Shown piece after piece: positions 52,301 through 62,156 of a stretch of DNA of 64,000 nucleotides. The notes below the pieces were generated by a model. The model made no database searches. It was not told where the DNA came from and was given only the letters and a program-made list of their open reading frames with translations. Source of the DNA: Sediminicola arcticus (lineage in GTDB: Bacteria > Bacteroidota > Bacteroidia > Flavobacteriales > Flavobacteriaceae); NCBI RefSeq assembly GCF_040566695.1, contig NZ_JBEXAE010000004.1:62001-126000 (forward strand), given 5' to 3'. Position 1 is the stretch's first letter. Each line of letters begins with the position of its first letter. The position numbers and the translations under genes were made by a program.

Positions 52301-54016
52301 ATGAAGCACATAAATCATTTATTTAGTATCATATTTCTATTCGTTTTCCTTCAAGCTATCGATGCTGCTGGTCAAACGTATGCAAAAAACGGCATTGTCG
52401 CTTCAAGTAATAAAGTAGCATCCGAAATCGGCATCGATATCTTAAAAAAAGGAGGAAACGCAATTGATGCTTCTGTCGCCACCGCTTTTGCACTAGCCGT
52501 AACTCATCCAGCCGCCGGAAATATTGGTGGAGGAGGATTTATGGTCTTTATGGATTCGTCGGGAACAACTACTACAATTGACTTTCGTGAAAAAGCACCT
52601 CTAAAAGCGTCTCCTAATATGTTTCTGGATATTGACGGAAACCTTACGAAAGGAAAGAATTTGTACGGACAGGAATCCACCGGCAATCACATTGGTGCTA
52701 AGTCAATAGGAGTTCCTGGTACCGTGGCTGGTCTGTATCTTGCTCATCAAAAATATGGCACTCTCCCTTGGGCAGTTTTGGTTCAACCTTCGATCGATAT
52801 AGCGGAAAATGGCTTTCCGCTTACGTGGAGTCTTTCTAGAGCAGCTGCTTATTTTGAAACCAATTCCCCCATCCCATTTCTACAAGACTATTTCAAAAAG
52901 GATACTGGGGAGCTCACACCATTCGGGGAGCTATGGAAACAGCCTGAGTTGGCCAATACCTTATCAGAGATCAGAGATCATGGTCAGGACGGTTTTTACA
53001 AGGGGGTAGTCGCAAAGGAAATAGTCAGGTTCATGAAGGAGAATGGAGGTATTATTACCATGGAAGATCTTAGTCGGTATACCGCAGTAGAAAGAAATCC
53101 GATAAAAGGAACCTATAAGGGCTATGACATATACTCCATGGCACCGCCCAGCTCAGGAGGCGTAGTCCTAATTGAAATGATGAATCTTATGGAATTGGCC
53201 GACTTGGATTCCATAGAATTCAATTCTACGGCCTATGTTCATCTAGTAGCCGAAGTTATGCGAAGAGCTTTTGCTGATAGAGCAGAATATTTGGGAGATA
53301 CTGATTTCAATGTAGATAGTCCATTAGAAATGCTGACTTCTAAAGCATTTGCTAAAAAACGATTTGAACATATTGATATGTCCAAAGCATCTGTAAGCGA
53401 CTCTACGAAATTTGGACAAATTTATGATGGGAGTAGTACCACGCACTTTTCTGTGGCCGATGCAAAAGGAAATGCCGTGTCATTGACCTACACGTTAGAG
53501 CATAGTTATGGCTCTGGAATGGGTTCATCCAAGCTGGGTTTTATCTTTAACAATGAAATGGGCGACTTTAACCCAAAGCCAGGTTATACTTCAACTTCGG
53601 GCATAGTTGGAACAAATCCTAACCTCATTCAACCGGAAAAAAGGATGCTTTCAAGCATGACACCTACCATCGTAGCAAAAGATGGTAAACCTTTTCTTGT
53701 CATTGGAACTCCTGGAGGCAGAACCATTATTAATACCGTATTTCAAACCGTGCTAAATGTTTTAGCCTATGACATGCAGGTGGATACTGCCATTGAAGCT
53801 ATGAAGATTCATCATCAATGGTTGCCAGATAGTATAGAATACGAGAAAGGACTCTTATCTCCTGATACTGTAAAAGCTCTTGAACGGATGAATCATACGT
53901 TGGTGCCCACAAATTCATTAGGTGAATTAATGGGAATTCAAATAGATGCTAAAAACACTATTAAAATAGGAGCTTCCGATTCTTCAAGTCCAGACGGAGC
54001 TGCGATTGGTTATTAA
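52301..54016 (+). CDS. ggt: Gamma-glutamyltransferase
   Basis: 571 residues from ATG 52301, which begins a signal peptide (FSIIFLFVFLQAIDAAGQ); the earlier frame start at 52229 is unlikely. The heavy chain begins NGIVASSNKVASEIG. The N-terminal nucleophile is Thr381 in GSSTTHFSVADAKGN, where autocatalytic cleavage yields large and small subunits. MAPPSSGGVVLI and TPGGRTIINTVFQ are further family motifs. It hydrolyses or transfers gamma-glutamyl groups of glutathione and peptides in the periplasm. The attC-like hairpin follows its stop by 9 bp. Confidence 0.93.
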   Translation: MKHINHLFSIIFLFVFLQAIDAAGQTYAKNGIVASSNKVASEIGIDILKKGGNAIDASVATAFALAVTHPAAGNIGGGGFMVFMDSSGTTTTIDFREKAPLKASPNMFLDIDGNLTKGKNLYGQESTGNHIGAKSIGVPGTVAGLYLAHQKYGTLPWAVLVQPSIDIAENGFPLTWSLSRAAAYFETNSPIPFLQDYFKKDTGELTPFGELWKQPELANTLSEIRDHGQDGFYKGVVAKEIVRFMKENGGIITMEDLSRYTAVERNPIKGTYKGYDIYSMAPPSSGGVVLIEMMNLMELADLDSIEFNSTAYVHLVAEVMRRAFADRAEYLGDTDFNVDSPLEMLTSKAFAKKRFEHIDMSKASVSDSTKFGQIYDGSSTTHFSVADAKGNAVSLTYTLEHSYGSGMGSSKLGFIFNNEMGDFNPKPGYTSTSGIVGTNPNLIQPEKRMLSSMTPTIVAKDGKPFLVIGTPGGRTIINTVFQTVLNVLAYDMQVDTAIEAMKIHHQWLPDSIEYEKGLLSPDTVKALERMNHTLVPTNSLGELMGIQIDAKNTIKIGASDSSSPDGAAIGY

Positions 54017-54025
54017 CGATTTCTA

Positions 54026-54069
54026 ACAACGCCTAAACTGCATTAAAAAGAAGTTTAGCTAAACGTTGT
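54026..54069 (+). repeat. attC-like two-box hairpin between ggt and the VIT1 gene
   Basis: Outer arms ACAACG (54026-54031) and CGTTGT (54064-54069) and inner arms CTAAACT (54033-54039) and AGTTTAG (54052-54058) form a stem with an uneven internal loop (one base against five) and a 12-nt tip. The two-box stem, unequal spacer and position right after a stop codon (nine bp) are like an integron attC site. The exact conserved GTTRRRY core is not met. No integrase was found in the window. Confidence 0.4.
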
Positions 54070-54093
54070 GTATAATTTGAACGAACAGCGTAA

Positions 54094-54810
54094 ATGGTAG
54101 AAAAAACAGAGGAACTAGACAATTATTTAGCGAATCATTACATACACCGCAGTAATTGGTTGAGAGCTGCCGTACTTGGGGCTAACGACGGAATCTTATC
54201 TACTGCAAGTATTGCCATTGGAGTTGCTGCTGCAAGTGATATTCGAGAACCTATTATTTTGGCAACTTTAGCTGGACTAGTTGCTGGTGCTTTGTCTATG
54301 GCAGCTGGCGAATATGTTTCCGTAAGTTCCCAAACTGATGTGGAAAAAGCAGATATCGATCGTGAAAAGCAAGAACTAATTGAAATGCCTGAAGTCGAAT
54401 TAAAACGACTAGCGGAAATTTATGAAAAAAGAGGTCTTAAAAAAGAGACTGCATTAATAGTAGCCAAAGAATTAACAGAAAACGATGCCTTAGGCGCACA
54501 TATTAGAGACGAATTGGGAATTAATGAAATTAGTCAAGCTAAACCTATGCAAGCTGCATTTGCTTCCGGCACGGCATTCACAGTAGGAGGAATACTCCCT
54601 TTTTTAGTGACGCTTTTTCTTCCTTTAAGAAGTATGGAATATTCACTTTACGGTTTTGCCCTATTTTTTCTTATAATTTTAGGAGCATTAGCAGCCAAAA
54701 CAGGTGGTTCAAGTATCGTAAAAGCGATTGTCCGAATTACATTCTGGGGAACTGTTGCAATGGGACTAACCGCGGTAGTTGGTCATTTGTTCAATGTACA
54801 TGTCGGATAA
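54094..54810 (+). CDS. VIT1/CCC1 family divalent metal transporter
   Basis: 238 residues. The N-terminal LGANDGILSTASIAIGVAAAS and AALAGLVAGALSMAAGEYVSVSSQ style helices (here ATLAGLVAGALSMAAGEYV) are the VIT1 signature; a cytoplasmic insertion with acidic helices (EKQELIEMPEVELKRLAEIY) and three C-terminal membrane helices follow. VIT1 moves Fe2+ or Mn2+ out of the cytoplasm. It is preceded by the attC-like hairpin and by no clear promoter, and its insertion region is long compared with the shortest bacterial members. Confidence 0.92.
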   Translation: MVEKTEELDNYLANHYIHRSNWLRAAVLGANDGILSTASIAIGVAAASDIREPIILATLAGLVAGALSMAAGEYVSVSSQTDVEKADIDREKQELIEMPEVELKRLAEIYEKRGLKKETALIVAKELTENDALGAHIRDELGINEISQAKPMQAAFASGTAFTVGGILPFLVTLFLPLRSMEYSLYGFALFFLIILGALAAKTGGSSIVKAIVRITFWGTVAMGLTAVVGHLFNVHVG

Positions 54811-55288
54811 AAAAATACACACAATAATTTATATAAATAATTGCTCATTTTTGGGTACAACAAAAGTTCGTTGCAAGTTTTATGCGGCTAATTTTTCCAC
54901 TGAGAATCCTATCATATAAACTGGCAAATATATGTATTCTAAACCCTAAAGTGGTCCTAGTGATACTGGAGGAGAACATGATATTGCAGCAACCTTTAAC
55001 CTCACGGTTCAATAGATTTGAATTAGTTATACCTTTCAGCATTCCAAAACAACGCCAAAAATTTTAGGTAATACACCCTTGCAATTCGCTAAACTGGAAA
55101 TTATACTAAGATACCTGTGCTGAAAACAATGAACAACAAAGCAAGCAGCTAATAAAGCATATAAAAAATTATTGGGAAGCAAAAAATTCATGGTGTTTTC
55201 CATATATTTAAGATCTGTTCTAAATCAAAACTTTTATTTCCTTTAGACAACGCTTTTAAAATACAATAAACCATTTAATCCAAACGAG
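54811..55288. other. Intergenic spacer, nothing recognised
   Basis: A 478-bp AT-rich spacer after the VIT1 gene. Short frames on both strands (for example 54882-55067) look random, and no RNA, promoter match or hairpin with a T tract was found. It may be remnant DNA. Confidence 0.6.
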
Positions 55289-57322
55289 ATGAAACATTTT
55301 CTTATTTCAATCACATTATTCTTGAGTATAGCTACTGTGGGATATGGTCAGATACAATCCAATTTAGAACTCATAGATATTTTTAATATGGAGTTTGTAT
55401 CAGACCCACAAATTTCACCAGATGGCTCTAAGGTAATTTACGTTAGAAATTATAAAGATGTAATGACAGATAAGAACCTCTCAAACCTATGGATAGTGAA
55501 TTTTGATGGTTCTAATAATCGACCCTTAACAACTGGAAACCAAAACGATTTTTATCCTAGATGGTCACCCGATGGAAAAAAAATAATTTTTAAATCGAAC
55601 ATGGCAGATGAAAAAATGAAGCTCTATATGATGTGGATGGATACGAAGGAGTCTGTTGCTTTAACAAACACTACTGAGATGCCTAATGATGTGGCTTGGT
55701 CATATGATGATAAAACCTTGGCGTTTAACATGTTTGTGCCAAAAAAACACGAATCAATTGTAAAAATGCCAAGCAAACCTGAGGGGGCCAAATGGAACAC
55801 GCCTCCTACGTATATTGACGATATGAACTACCGTAGTGATGGGCAAGGATACTTGAAAAGTGGTAATATGCAATTATTTACCTTGCCCATTGAAGGAGGC
55901 ACACCGAAACAATTAACCTTTACTGATTTTGATCATGGTGGACCTATTTGGTCAAAAAACAATGCGCTTATTTATTTTAATGCTAATTTTCACAAACCAG
56001 AAGAAATAGAACCTCTAGATAGCGAAATCTATCAAATTGTTGTAAATGATGGAGCCTTAAAGCCCCTAACTACGCGTTATGGCCCAGATAATAACCCTGT
56101 ATTATCACCAAACGGAACAAAAATCGCTTACTTAGGATTTGATGATACATTTCAAGGATATCAAATCACTAATCTGTACCTAATGAATGTAGATGGCAGC
56201 AATTCTGAATTGATTTCTGCCGATTTTGACAGAGATATACAAAATCTTAATTGGAGTAAAGACGGTAAGGGTCTTTACTTTCAATATGACGATAAAGGAG
56301 ACACCAAATTAGCCTATATCACAGTAGCTGGCAAGGTATCTATTATAACAGAAAAATTAGGTGGTCTTTCGCTTGGAAGGCCATACAATGCCGCTAGCTA
56401 TACAGCATCTAACACGGATAAATTCGCCTACACACTTGGCGGAACAAATCATCCGGCTGACCTTGGTGTTGCAGACTTAAAATCAAGTAAGCGTTTAACC
56501 GCACTTAATGATGACCTATTCTCTTTTAGGAACCTTGGAAATGTGGAAGAAATATGGTGGGAATCATCATTTGATCAGCGAAAAATACAAGGATGGATAG
56601 TAACTCCACCAAATTTTGACGCTAGCAAAAAGTATCCTATGATTTTGGAAATTCATGGAGGTCCATTTACAAGTTATGGCTCTGTATATTCTGCAGAAAT
56701 ACAGGCATTTGCTGCCGCGGGTTATGTGGTGCTTTATGCTAACCCTAGAGGTAGTACAAGCTATGGCGAGGAGTTTGGGAATTTAATACATCACGATTAT
56801 CCAAATCACGATTATGATGATCTTATGTCAGGTGTAGATGCTGTCATTAAAAAGGGATTTGTTGATGATAAAAATTTATTTGTCACCGGTGGTAGTGGCG
56901 GAGGTGTACTAACTGCATGGATTGTGGGTAAGACTACCCGTTTTAAAGCTGCGGTTGTGGCCAAACCAGTCATTAATTGGTATAGTTTTGTATTGTACGC
57001 AGATAACGTCCAATTTTTTTCTAAATATTGGTTTGCAAAAAAGCCATGGGAAGATCCAGAGAGCTACTTAAAACGTTCCCCGTTGACTTATGTTGGCAAT
57101 ATAACTACACCAACCATGTTACTTACAGGTGAGCAGGATTTTAGAACACCAATAGCGGAATCAGAACAATTTTATGCTGCCTTAAAGTTAGAAAACGTTG
57201 AAACTGCTATGGTTAGAATCCCAGGTGCTTCACATGGTATTGCCGATAGACCAAGTAACTTGATTGCCAAAATAGCGAGCATTTTGGCTTGGTTTGAAAA
57301 GTATAAAGATACTGGGAAGTGA
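55289..57322 (+). CDS. Exported S9 family (prolyl oligopeptidase-type) serine peptidase
   Basis: 677 residues. A signal peptide (LISITLFLSIATVGYGQ) is followed by a WD40-like beta-propeller domain (residues 30-400: PQISPDGSKVIYVRN, FYPRWSPDGKKIIFKSN and similar blades) and a C-terminal alpha/beta hydrolase. Catalytic Ser536 lies in VTGGSGGGVL, Asp in GEQDFRTP and His in GASHGIADRP, in the right order. It cleaves oligopeptides or Xaa-Pro dipeptides in the periplasm. It is a single gene, close to other exported hydrolases, and it fits a role in peptide use. Confidence 0.93.
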   Translation: MKHFLISITLFLSIATVGYGQIQSNLELIDIFNMEFVSDPQISPDGSKVIYVRNYKDVMTDKNLSNLWIVNFDGSNNRPLTTGNQNDFYPRWSPDGKKIIFKSNMADEKMKLYMMWMDTKESVALTNTTEMPNDVAWSYDDKTLAFNMFVPKKHESIVKMPSKPEGAKWNTPPTYIDDMNYRSDGQGYLKSGNMQLFTLPIEGGTPKQLTFTDFDHGGPIWSKNNALIYFNANFHKPEEIEPLDSEIYQIVVNDGALKPLTTRYGPDNNPVLSPNGTKIAYLGFDDTFQGYQITNLYLMNVDGSNSELISADFDRDIQNLNWSKDGKGLYFQYDDKGDTKLAYITVAGKVSIITEKLGGLSLGRPYNAASYTASNTDKFAYTLGGTNHPADLGVADLKSSKRLTALNDDLFSFRNLGNVEEIWWESSFDQRKIQGWIVTPPNFDASKKYPMILEIHGGPFTSYGSVYSAEIQAFAAAGYVVLYANPRGSTSYGEEFGNLIHHDYPNHDYDDLMSGVDAVIKKGFVDDKNLFVTGGSGGGVLTAWIVGKTTRFKAAVVAKPVINWYSFVLYADNVQFFSKYWFAKKPWEDPESYLKRSPLTYVGNITTPTMLLTGEQDFRTPIAESEQFYAALKLENVETAMVRIPGASHGIADRPSNLIAKIASILAWFEKYKDTGK

Positions 57323-57448
57323 TTTATTGAAGGAATGTAGCGTTGGAAATCTTATAGCTGTTCCCTTTTGTAAAAGAAGCTAACAAGAGGTAAAATACAT
57401 TGAATTGTAGATTATCAAAATCGATGACATCTATTTAAAAAAACCATA

Positions 57449-59485
57449 ATGAAAAAAATACTTTTACTAGTAGTCTTTATTTCAAGTTCAATAATAACCG
57501 CTCAAAATGACGGTTGGCATATAAATACTAAAGATAATTCAGACTATACAGGAATTGCTATTGCAAATGGTAGAATAGGTATGTTAACCTCGTCAAAACC
57601 ACTTCAAATACAGCACGTTGTGCTGAACAATGTTTATGACGTAGACCCAAACCTAAAAGTAAGTCAGATTCTCCACGGGATGAATTTTGGAAACCTTGAT
57701 ATGTATATTGATGGTGAAAAAATAACCGAAGACAATATCTCTAATTGGCAGCAAACTATGGATATGAAAAATGCTGCGTTTACTACAGAATTTAACTATC
57801 AGGACAAAGCAAAAGTTTCTTGCACAGTCTATGCCCTCCGCAATTTGCAGTATACAGGATATATAGATATTAGCATAGAAGCTACCAAAGAAATAGATGT
57901 AAAAGTTACAGGAAAAATACTAACCCCAAAAGAGTATCAAACTCCAAAAAATACCTTTCAAATATTAAAAGATTTAGAAACTACAATGCCAATCTTGCAA
58001 TCCGTTGCAAATAGCCCATTTGGCAAACATCTTGTTAGCACATCAGGAACGTTTATATGGCACAAAATTAATTCCTCTAGAGAGGATCAAAGACCAGAAT
58101 TAACACATACTATTATTTCCAATTATGAAAATACGCTCTCATTTGATTACAAAATAAAGAAAAATGAAAATTTAGATTTTGCTTGGACTGGCGCTCAATG
58201 TACTACTAAGAATTTTTCTGATCCAAAATCTGAATCTGAAAGAATGGTTATTTTTAATTTGTTAAACGCTAAAGAAGTCCTTTTAGCACAACATAAAGCA
58301 CTTTGGAATGAATTATGGCAAGGAGATATTATAATTGAAGGCGATTTACAATCTCAACAAGACGTTCGCCTCGCCCTATATCATTTATACGCTTTTGGTC
58401 GGGGGGATTCTAATTTAAGTATTGCCCCAATGGGTCTCTCCCTTCAAACACCATATAACGGTCATATCTTTTGGGATACCGAACTTTGGATGTTTCCGCC
58501 GTTGCTAGTACTAAATCAAGATATTGCTCGCTCTTTGGTTAATTACCGTTCTGATCGTTTAGAACCAGCTAAAAAAAGAGCTATTAACTATGGGTATCAA
58601 GGAGCCATGTTTCCTTGGGAGAGTGATGATACAGGTGAGGAGGCCACTCCGCCTTTTGCTCTTACAGGGCCTTTTGAACATCATATAACTGCAGATATTG
58701 GCATTGCATTCTGGAATTATTTTCGAGTTATAGAAGACAAAAATTGGTTGGTTGAAAAGGGATATCCCTTAATGAAAGAAGTGGCAGATTTTTGGGTAAG
58801 CCGTGTTACTCCAAATGATGACGGTAGTTACTCTATTAATAATGTTGTTGGAGCAAATGAATTTGCCCCGAATGTTAACGACAATGCTTTTACCAATGGA
58901 GCTGCAATTACTGCTTTGGCATTTGCTACGAAAGCTGCCGAAGAAGTTGGGATTGAACCTAACCCAAAATGGAAAGAAGTATCTGAAAAAATAAAAATTC
59001 TAAAACTTAAGGATGGTACAACCAAGGAACATGAAAATTATAAGGGAGAAATAATTAAACAGGCAGATGTTAACCTTCTATCATTTCCCCTAAACATTGT
59101 AAGTAATAAAGAAAGCATCCTTAAAGACTTAAAATATTATGAGCCAAAATTATCCAAAGAAGGTCCTGCAATGGGAAAATCTATTTTTTCTGTATTGTAT
59201 GCTAGACAAGGTGATGTATCTAATGCCTATCGACTTTTCAAAGAAAGCTACGTCCCTAATCAACAAGCCCCCTTTGGTGCTTTATCAGAGGTAGCAACCT
59301 CTAATTTCTCATACTTTGCAACTGGTGCAGGTGGAATGTTACAAAGCGTGTTGTTTGGTTTTGGAGGGTTAGAATTTACCGATAATGGAATTATTCAAAA
59401 AAATCCTATTCTTCCAAAAGAATGGAAATCCCTAACCATAAAAGGTGTAGGAAAAGACAAAAAAACGTTCCGAATAGATAAATAA
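57449..59485 (+). CDS. Exported GH65-family glycoside hydrolase, collagen glucosidase-like
   Basis: 678 residues with a signal peptide (LLLVVFISSSIITAQ). The GH65 fold appears as a beta-sandwich domain (1-270), then the (alpha/alpha)6 barrel with HIFWDTELWMFPPLLV, YGYQGAMFPWESDD and the catalytic Glu471 in VGANEFAPNVNDN. Segments KQADVNLLSFPL, GPAMGKSIFSVLY and TGAGGMLQSVLFG recall protein-glucosylgalactosylhydroxylysine glucosidase (PGGHG, EC 3.2.1.107) more than phosphorylases. PGGHG removes glucose from collagen disaccharide-hydroxylysine. The substrate call is from recalled resemblance, not a search, and is the main uncertainty. Confidence 0.8.
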   Translation: MKKILLLVVFISSSIITAQNDGWHINTKDNSDYTGIAIANGRIGMLTSSKPLQIQHVVLNNVYDVDPNLKVSQILHGMNFGNLDMYIDGEKITEDNISNWQQTMDMKNAAFTTEFNYQDKAKVSCTVYALRNLQYTGYIDISIEATKEIDVKVTGKILTPKEYQTPKNTFQILKDLETTMPILQSVANSPFGKHLVSTSGTFIWHKINSSREDQRPELTHTIISNYENTLSFDYKIKKNENLDFAWTGAQCTTKNFSDPKSESERMVIFNLLNAKEVLLAQHKALWNELWQGDIIIEGDLQSQQDVRLALYHLYAFGRGDSNLSIAPMGLSLQTPYNGHIFWDTELWMFPPLLVLNQDIARSLVNYRSDRLEPAKKRAINYGYQGAMFPWESDDTGEEATPPFALTGPFEHHITADIGIAFWNYFRVIEDKNWLVEKGYPLMKEVADFWVSRVTPNDDGSYSINNVVGANEFAPNVNDNAFTNGAAITALAFATKAAEEVGIEPNPKWKEVSEKIKILKLKDGTTKEHENYKGEIIKQADVNLLSFPLNIVSNKESILKDLKYYEPKLSKEGPAMGKSIFSVLYARQGDVSNAYRLFKESYVPNQQAPFGALSEVATSNFSYFATGAGGMLQSVLFGFGGLEFTDNGIIQKNPILPKEWKSLTIKGVGKDKKTFRIDK

Positions 59486-59616
59486 CGCAATCATTTGGCA
59501 CAGAAAAACGTAAAACCAAAAAAGTGTATAAATGAGACCTTGGTATTTGGGTAAACCAATCCAATCTTCCTCAACCCAAGGATAATGTAATTAAATAAGA
59601 ATTTAAATTTTATAAT

Positions 59617-61245
59617 ATGGAAGGCCTTATAATGAATTATCCACTCACCACTACTACTATTCTTGAGTATGGAAACAACGTTTATCATCATAAAAAAATT
59701 ATAACTTATTTACCAAATGGAACGCGGCATGAATACCTCTTTGGTGACATGTATAAACGATGTAAAAAGTTAGCCAACGCGTTAACTAAAAAATTAGGAA
59801 TCACAAAAGGCGATATGGTGGGCACTTTTGCATGGAATCATGGTCCTCATGTAGAATTATACTACGGAATATCCGGTATCGGAGCTGTTTGTCATACTAT
59901 AAACATTCGATTGTCTAGCCATCAAATAGAATATATTATCAATAATTCGGAAGATAAAGTAATTTTTGTTGATGCTACACTAGTTCCCCTTTTAGAAAAA
60001 ATTGCTCCGCTACTCGAAACTGTAGAATATTACGTACTACTAAATGCCCCTGAAGATTTTACCACCACTTTGCCAAATACATTGCATTATGAATCTTTAT
60101 TAGCTGACCAATCAGAAGATTTTGAGTGGCCTACGTTAAATGAAAATGATGCTAGCGGTTTGTGTTACACAAGCGGAACAACAGGCTTGCCAAAAGGAGT
60201 TTTGTATTCTCATAGGTCAACATTTTTACACGCTACAACGATTATATCACCAAATGCGGGAAATTTCAGTAATAGAGATACTGTTTTATTGATTGTCCCA
60301 CAATTTCATGTTATGGCATGGGGTTTTCCATACTTGTGTCTCTTGTCTGGATCAAACATGGTACTCCCCTCTTCTAATTTACAGCCTGAAGCAATAATTA
60401 AAATTCTTAAAGAAGAAAAGGTGAATAAAGCCAACGGTGTTCCAACCATATGGTTAGGCGTGTATCACGCCTTGAAAAAGAATCCCCCAAAAGAAAAATT
60501 AGCCCTCGAAGAATATCTTGTTGGTGGTTCTGCACTACCAAAAAGTCTTATTGAAGGTTTTGAAAAAGATTTCGGAATAAAAGGTGTTCAAGCTTGGGGA
60601 ATGACCGAAACATCTCCTCTAGGAACTGTAAGTCGTATACAGCCAAAACATGAGCATTTATCAGAAAATGAAAAATTAAACATTCGTGCGAAGCAAGGTA
60701 CTGCATTTCCAGGTGTAGAATTAAGAATTGTAACAGATGATGGGACTTTGGCCCCAACAGATGGTAAAACCATGGGAGAACTACAAATAAAAGGGGCATG
60801 GACCGTAAGCTCCTACTTTAAAACAAATAATCATGAAAGCTTTACAGAAGACGGTTGGTTTAAAACAGGTGATGTGAGCACTATTGATGAAGATGGCTAT
60901 ATGGAAATTAAAGACAGAACCAAGGACCTTATAAAAAGTGGCGGTGAATGGATCTCCAGTGTAGCACTGGAATCTGCATTAATGGCACATCCTAAAATTA
61001 AAGAAGCTGCTGTAATTTCGATACCAGACGAAAAATGGGTAGAAAAACCTTTGGCTTCAATAGTTCTGTTGAATAATGAAGATAAAATTTTAGATGAAGA
61101 ATTAATTGAATTTTTATCTAGAGACTTTGTAAAATATCAGATTCCCAAAGACTATATTTATATAAATGAAGTGCCAAAAACAAGCGTTGGTAAATTTGAT
61201 AAAAAAGAGATTAGAAGACTTTTTTCCGAAGGAAAACTTAGGTAA
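59617..61245 (+). CDS. Acyl-CoA ligase (AMP-binding family)
   Basis: 542 residues. The AMP-binding signature is CYTSGTTGLPKGVLYSH, the linker motif is GWFKTGDVSTID, and the C-terminal lysine region is SVGKFDKKEIRR. Length and motifs fit medium- or long-chain fatty acid CoA ligases. It begins with an N-terminal MEGLIMNYP, and the internal ATG at 59632 is an alternative. It has its own spacer on each side. The fatty acid chain length is unknown. Confidence 0.92.
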   Translation: MEGLIMNYPLTTTTILEYGNNVYHHKKIITYLPNGTRHEYLFGDMYKRCKKLANALTKKLGITKGDMVGTFAWNHGPHVELYYGISGIGAVCHTINIRLSSHQIEYIINNSEDKVIFVDATLVPLLEKIAPLLETVEYYVLLNAPEDFTTTLPNTLHYESLLADQSEDFEWPTLNENDASGLCYTSGTTGLPKGVLYSHRSTFLHATTIISPNAGNFSNRDTVLLIVPQFHVMAWGFPYLCLLSGSNMVLPSSNLQPEAIIKILKEEKVNKANGVPTIWLGVYHALKKNPPKEKLALEEYLVGGSALPKSLIEGFEKDFGIKGVQAWGMTETSPLGTVSRIQPKHEHLSENEKLNIRAKQGTAFPGVELRIVTDDGTLAPTDGKTMGELQIKGAWTVSSYFKTNNHESFTEDGWFKTGDVSTIDEDGYMEIKDRTKDLIKSGGEWISSVALESALMAHPKIKEAAVISIPDEKWVEKPLASIVLLNNEDKILDEELIEFLSRDFVKYQIPKDYIYINEVPKTSVGKFDKKEIRRLFSEGKLR

Positions 61246-61370
61246 AATATAATAAGAGGTGATTACACTAACTTTAAAGAAAAAACGAAAAACAAATTTT
61301 AGGATGGCTATAGTACATTTTGGTAGTATGCAAAAAACCATGATTTGAACCAAAATAGCTTTATACTTAA

Positions 61371-61991
61371 ATGCATACAATGAAAATACTATTAATCATA
61401 CTCTTAGTAATCCTTTTGGCCTTTACGCTCATACAGCTTTTTGCTATGAATGGGCAAAGAACTATTGAAACATATCCTTATGTAGTCGATAAAAAATATG
61501 AAACATTTGAAATTCGTAGCTATGAGGCAAGGTTATTCACTTCCGTTAAACTCGCTACTAAAGAATATAAAGATGCGTCAAGAGAAGGTTTCTCTATTTT
61601 AGCTGAATATATTTTTGGTGGAAATGAAAGGAACGAAAAAATAGCAATGACTTCACCGGTAGCAATGTCTTTGGAAGACTCAATGACGGTTATGTTTATG
61701 GTTCCAAAAAAACTCAAAAAAGAAACCCTTCCTCAACCTAACCAATCTCAAATAGCATTTAAAGAAGAGCCAGCAAAAACTATTGCTGCCATAACCTTTA
61801 GTGGCTGGGCTAGTAATGAAAAAATAGAAGAGCATAAAAAGAAATTAAAAGCAGTTTTAGATGCCCAAGGAATAGCGTATACAAACCGATTTTACTTTTT
61901 AGGATATAATCCTCCTTATGAAGTTTTTAATCGTAAAAATGAAGTTATTGTTGAGTTGCAAAGCGAGGCTCTTGACATCATTAAGAAATAA
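61371..61991 (+). CDS. SOUL family haem-binding protein, membrane-anchored
   Basis: 206 residues. An N-terminal membrane helix (ILLIILLVILLAFTLIQLF) is followed by the SOUL/HBP domain: VDKKYETFEIRSYEARLFTS, EKIAMTSPVAM and YNPPYEVFNRKNEVIV. SOUL proteins bind tetrapyrroles. The anchor places the domain in the periplasm. It is a single gene with no neighbour that indicates its role. ATG 61380 is an alternative start. Confidence 0.9.
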   Translation: MHTMKILLIILLVILLAFTLIQLFAMNGQRTIETYPYVVDKKYETFEIRSYEARLFTSVKLATKEYKDASREGFSILAEYIFGGNERNEKIAMTSPVAMSLEDSMTVMFMVPKKLKKETLPQPNQSQIAFKEEPAKTIAAITFSGWASNEKIEEHKKKLKAVLDAQGIAYTNRFYFLGYNPPYEVFNRKNEVIVELQSEALDIIKK

Positions 61992-62156
61992 TAGCTAAGT
62001 ACTGGGTTTTATAAAACCAACGGAGCTTTGAAGAAATGGCACGAATTCATTACGGCAAAATGTAAAAAAATAAAATGACCATAAATTAGCTTGATTTCTT
62101 AGGTCTTTAGATGCTTTACAAGATTGTTATTCTAATTAAATAGTAAAAAAATAATC

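Noticed and set aside
54882..55067. Short frame in the spacer after VIT1
   Set aside because: It has no motif, no ribosome-binding or promoter match, and composition typical of random AT-rich DNA.
62005..62018. Palindrome GGTTTTATAAAACC before the S10 peptidase
   Set aside because: It is short, AT-rich and isolated, so it can occur by chance.
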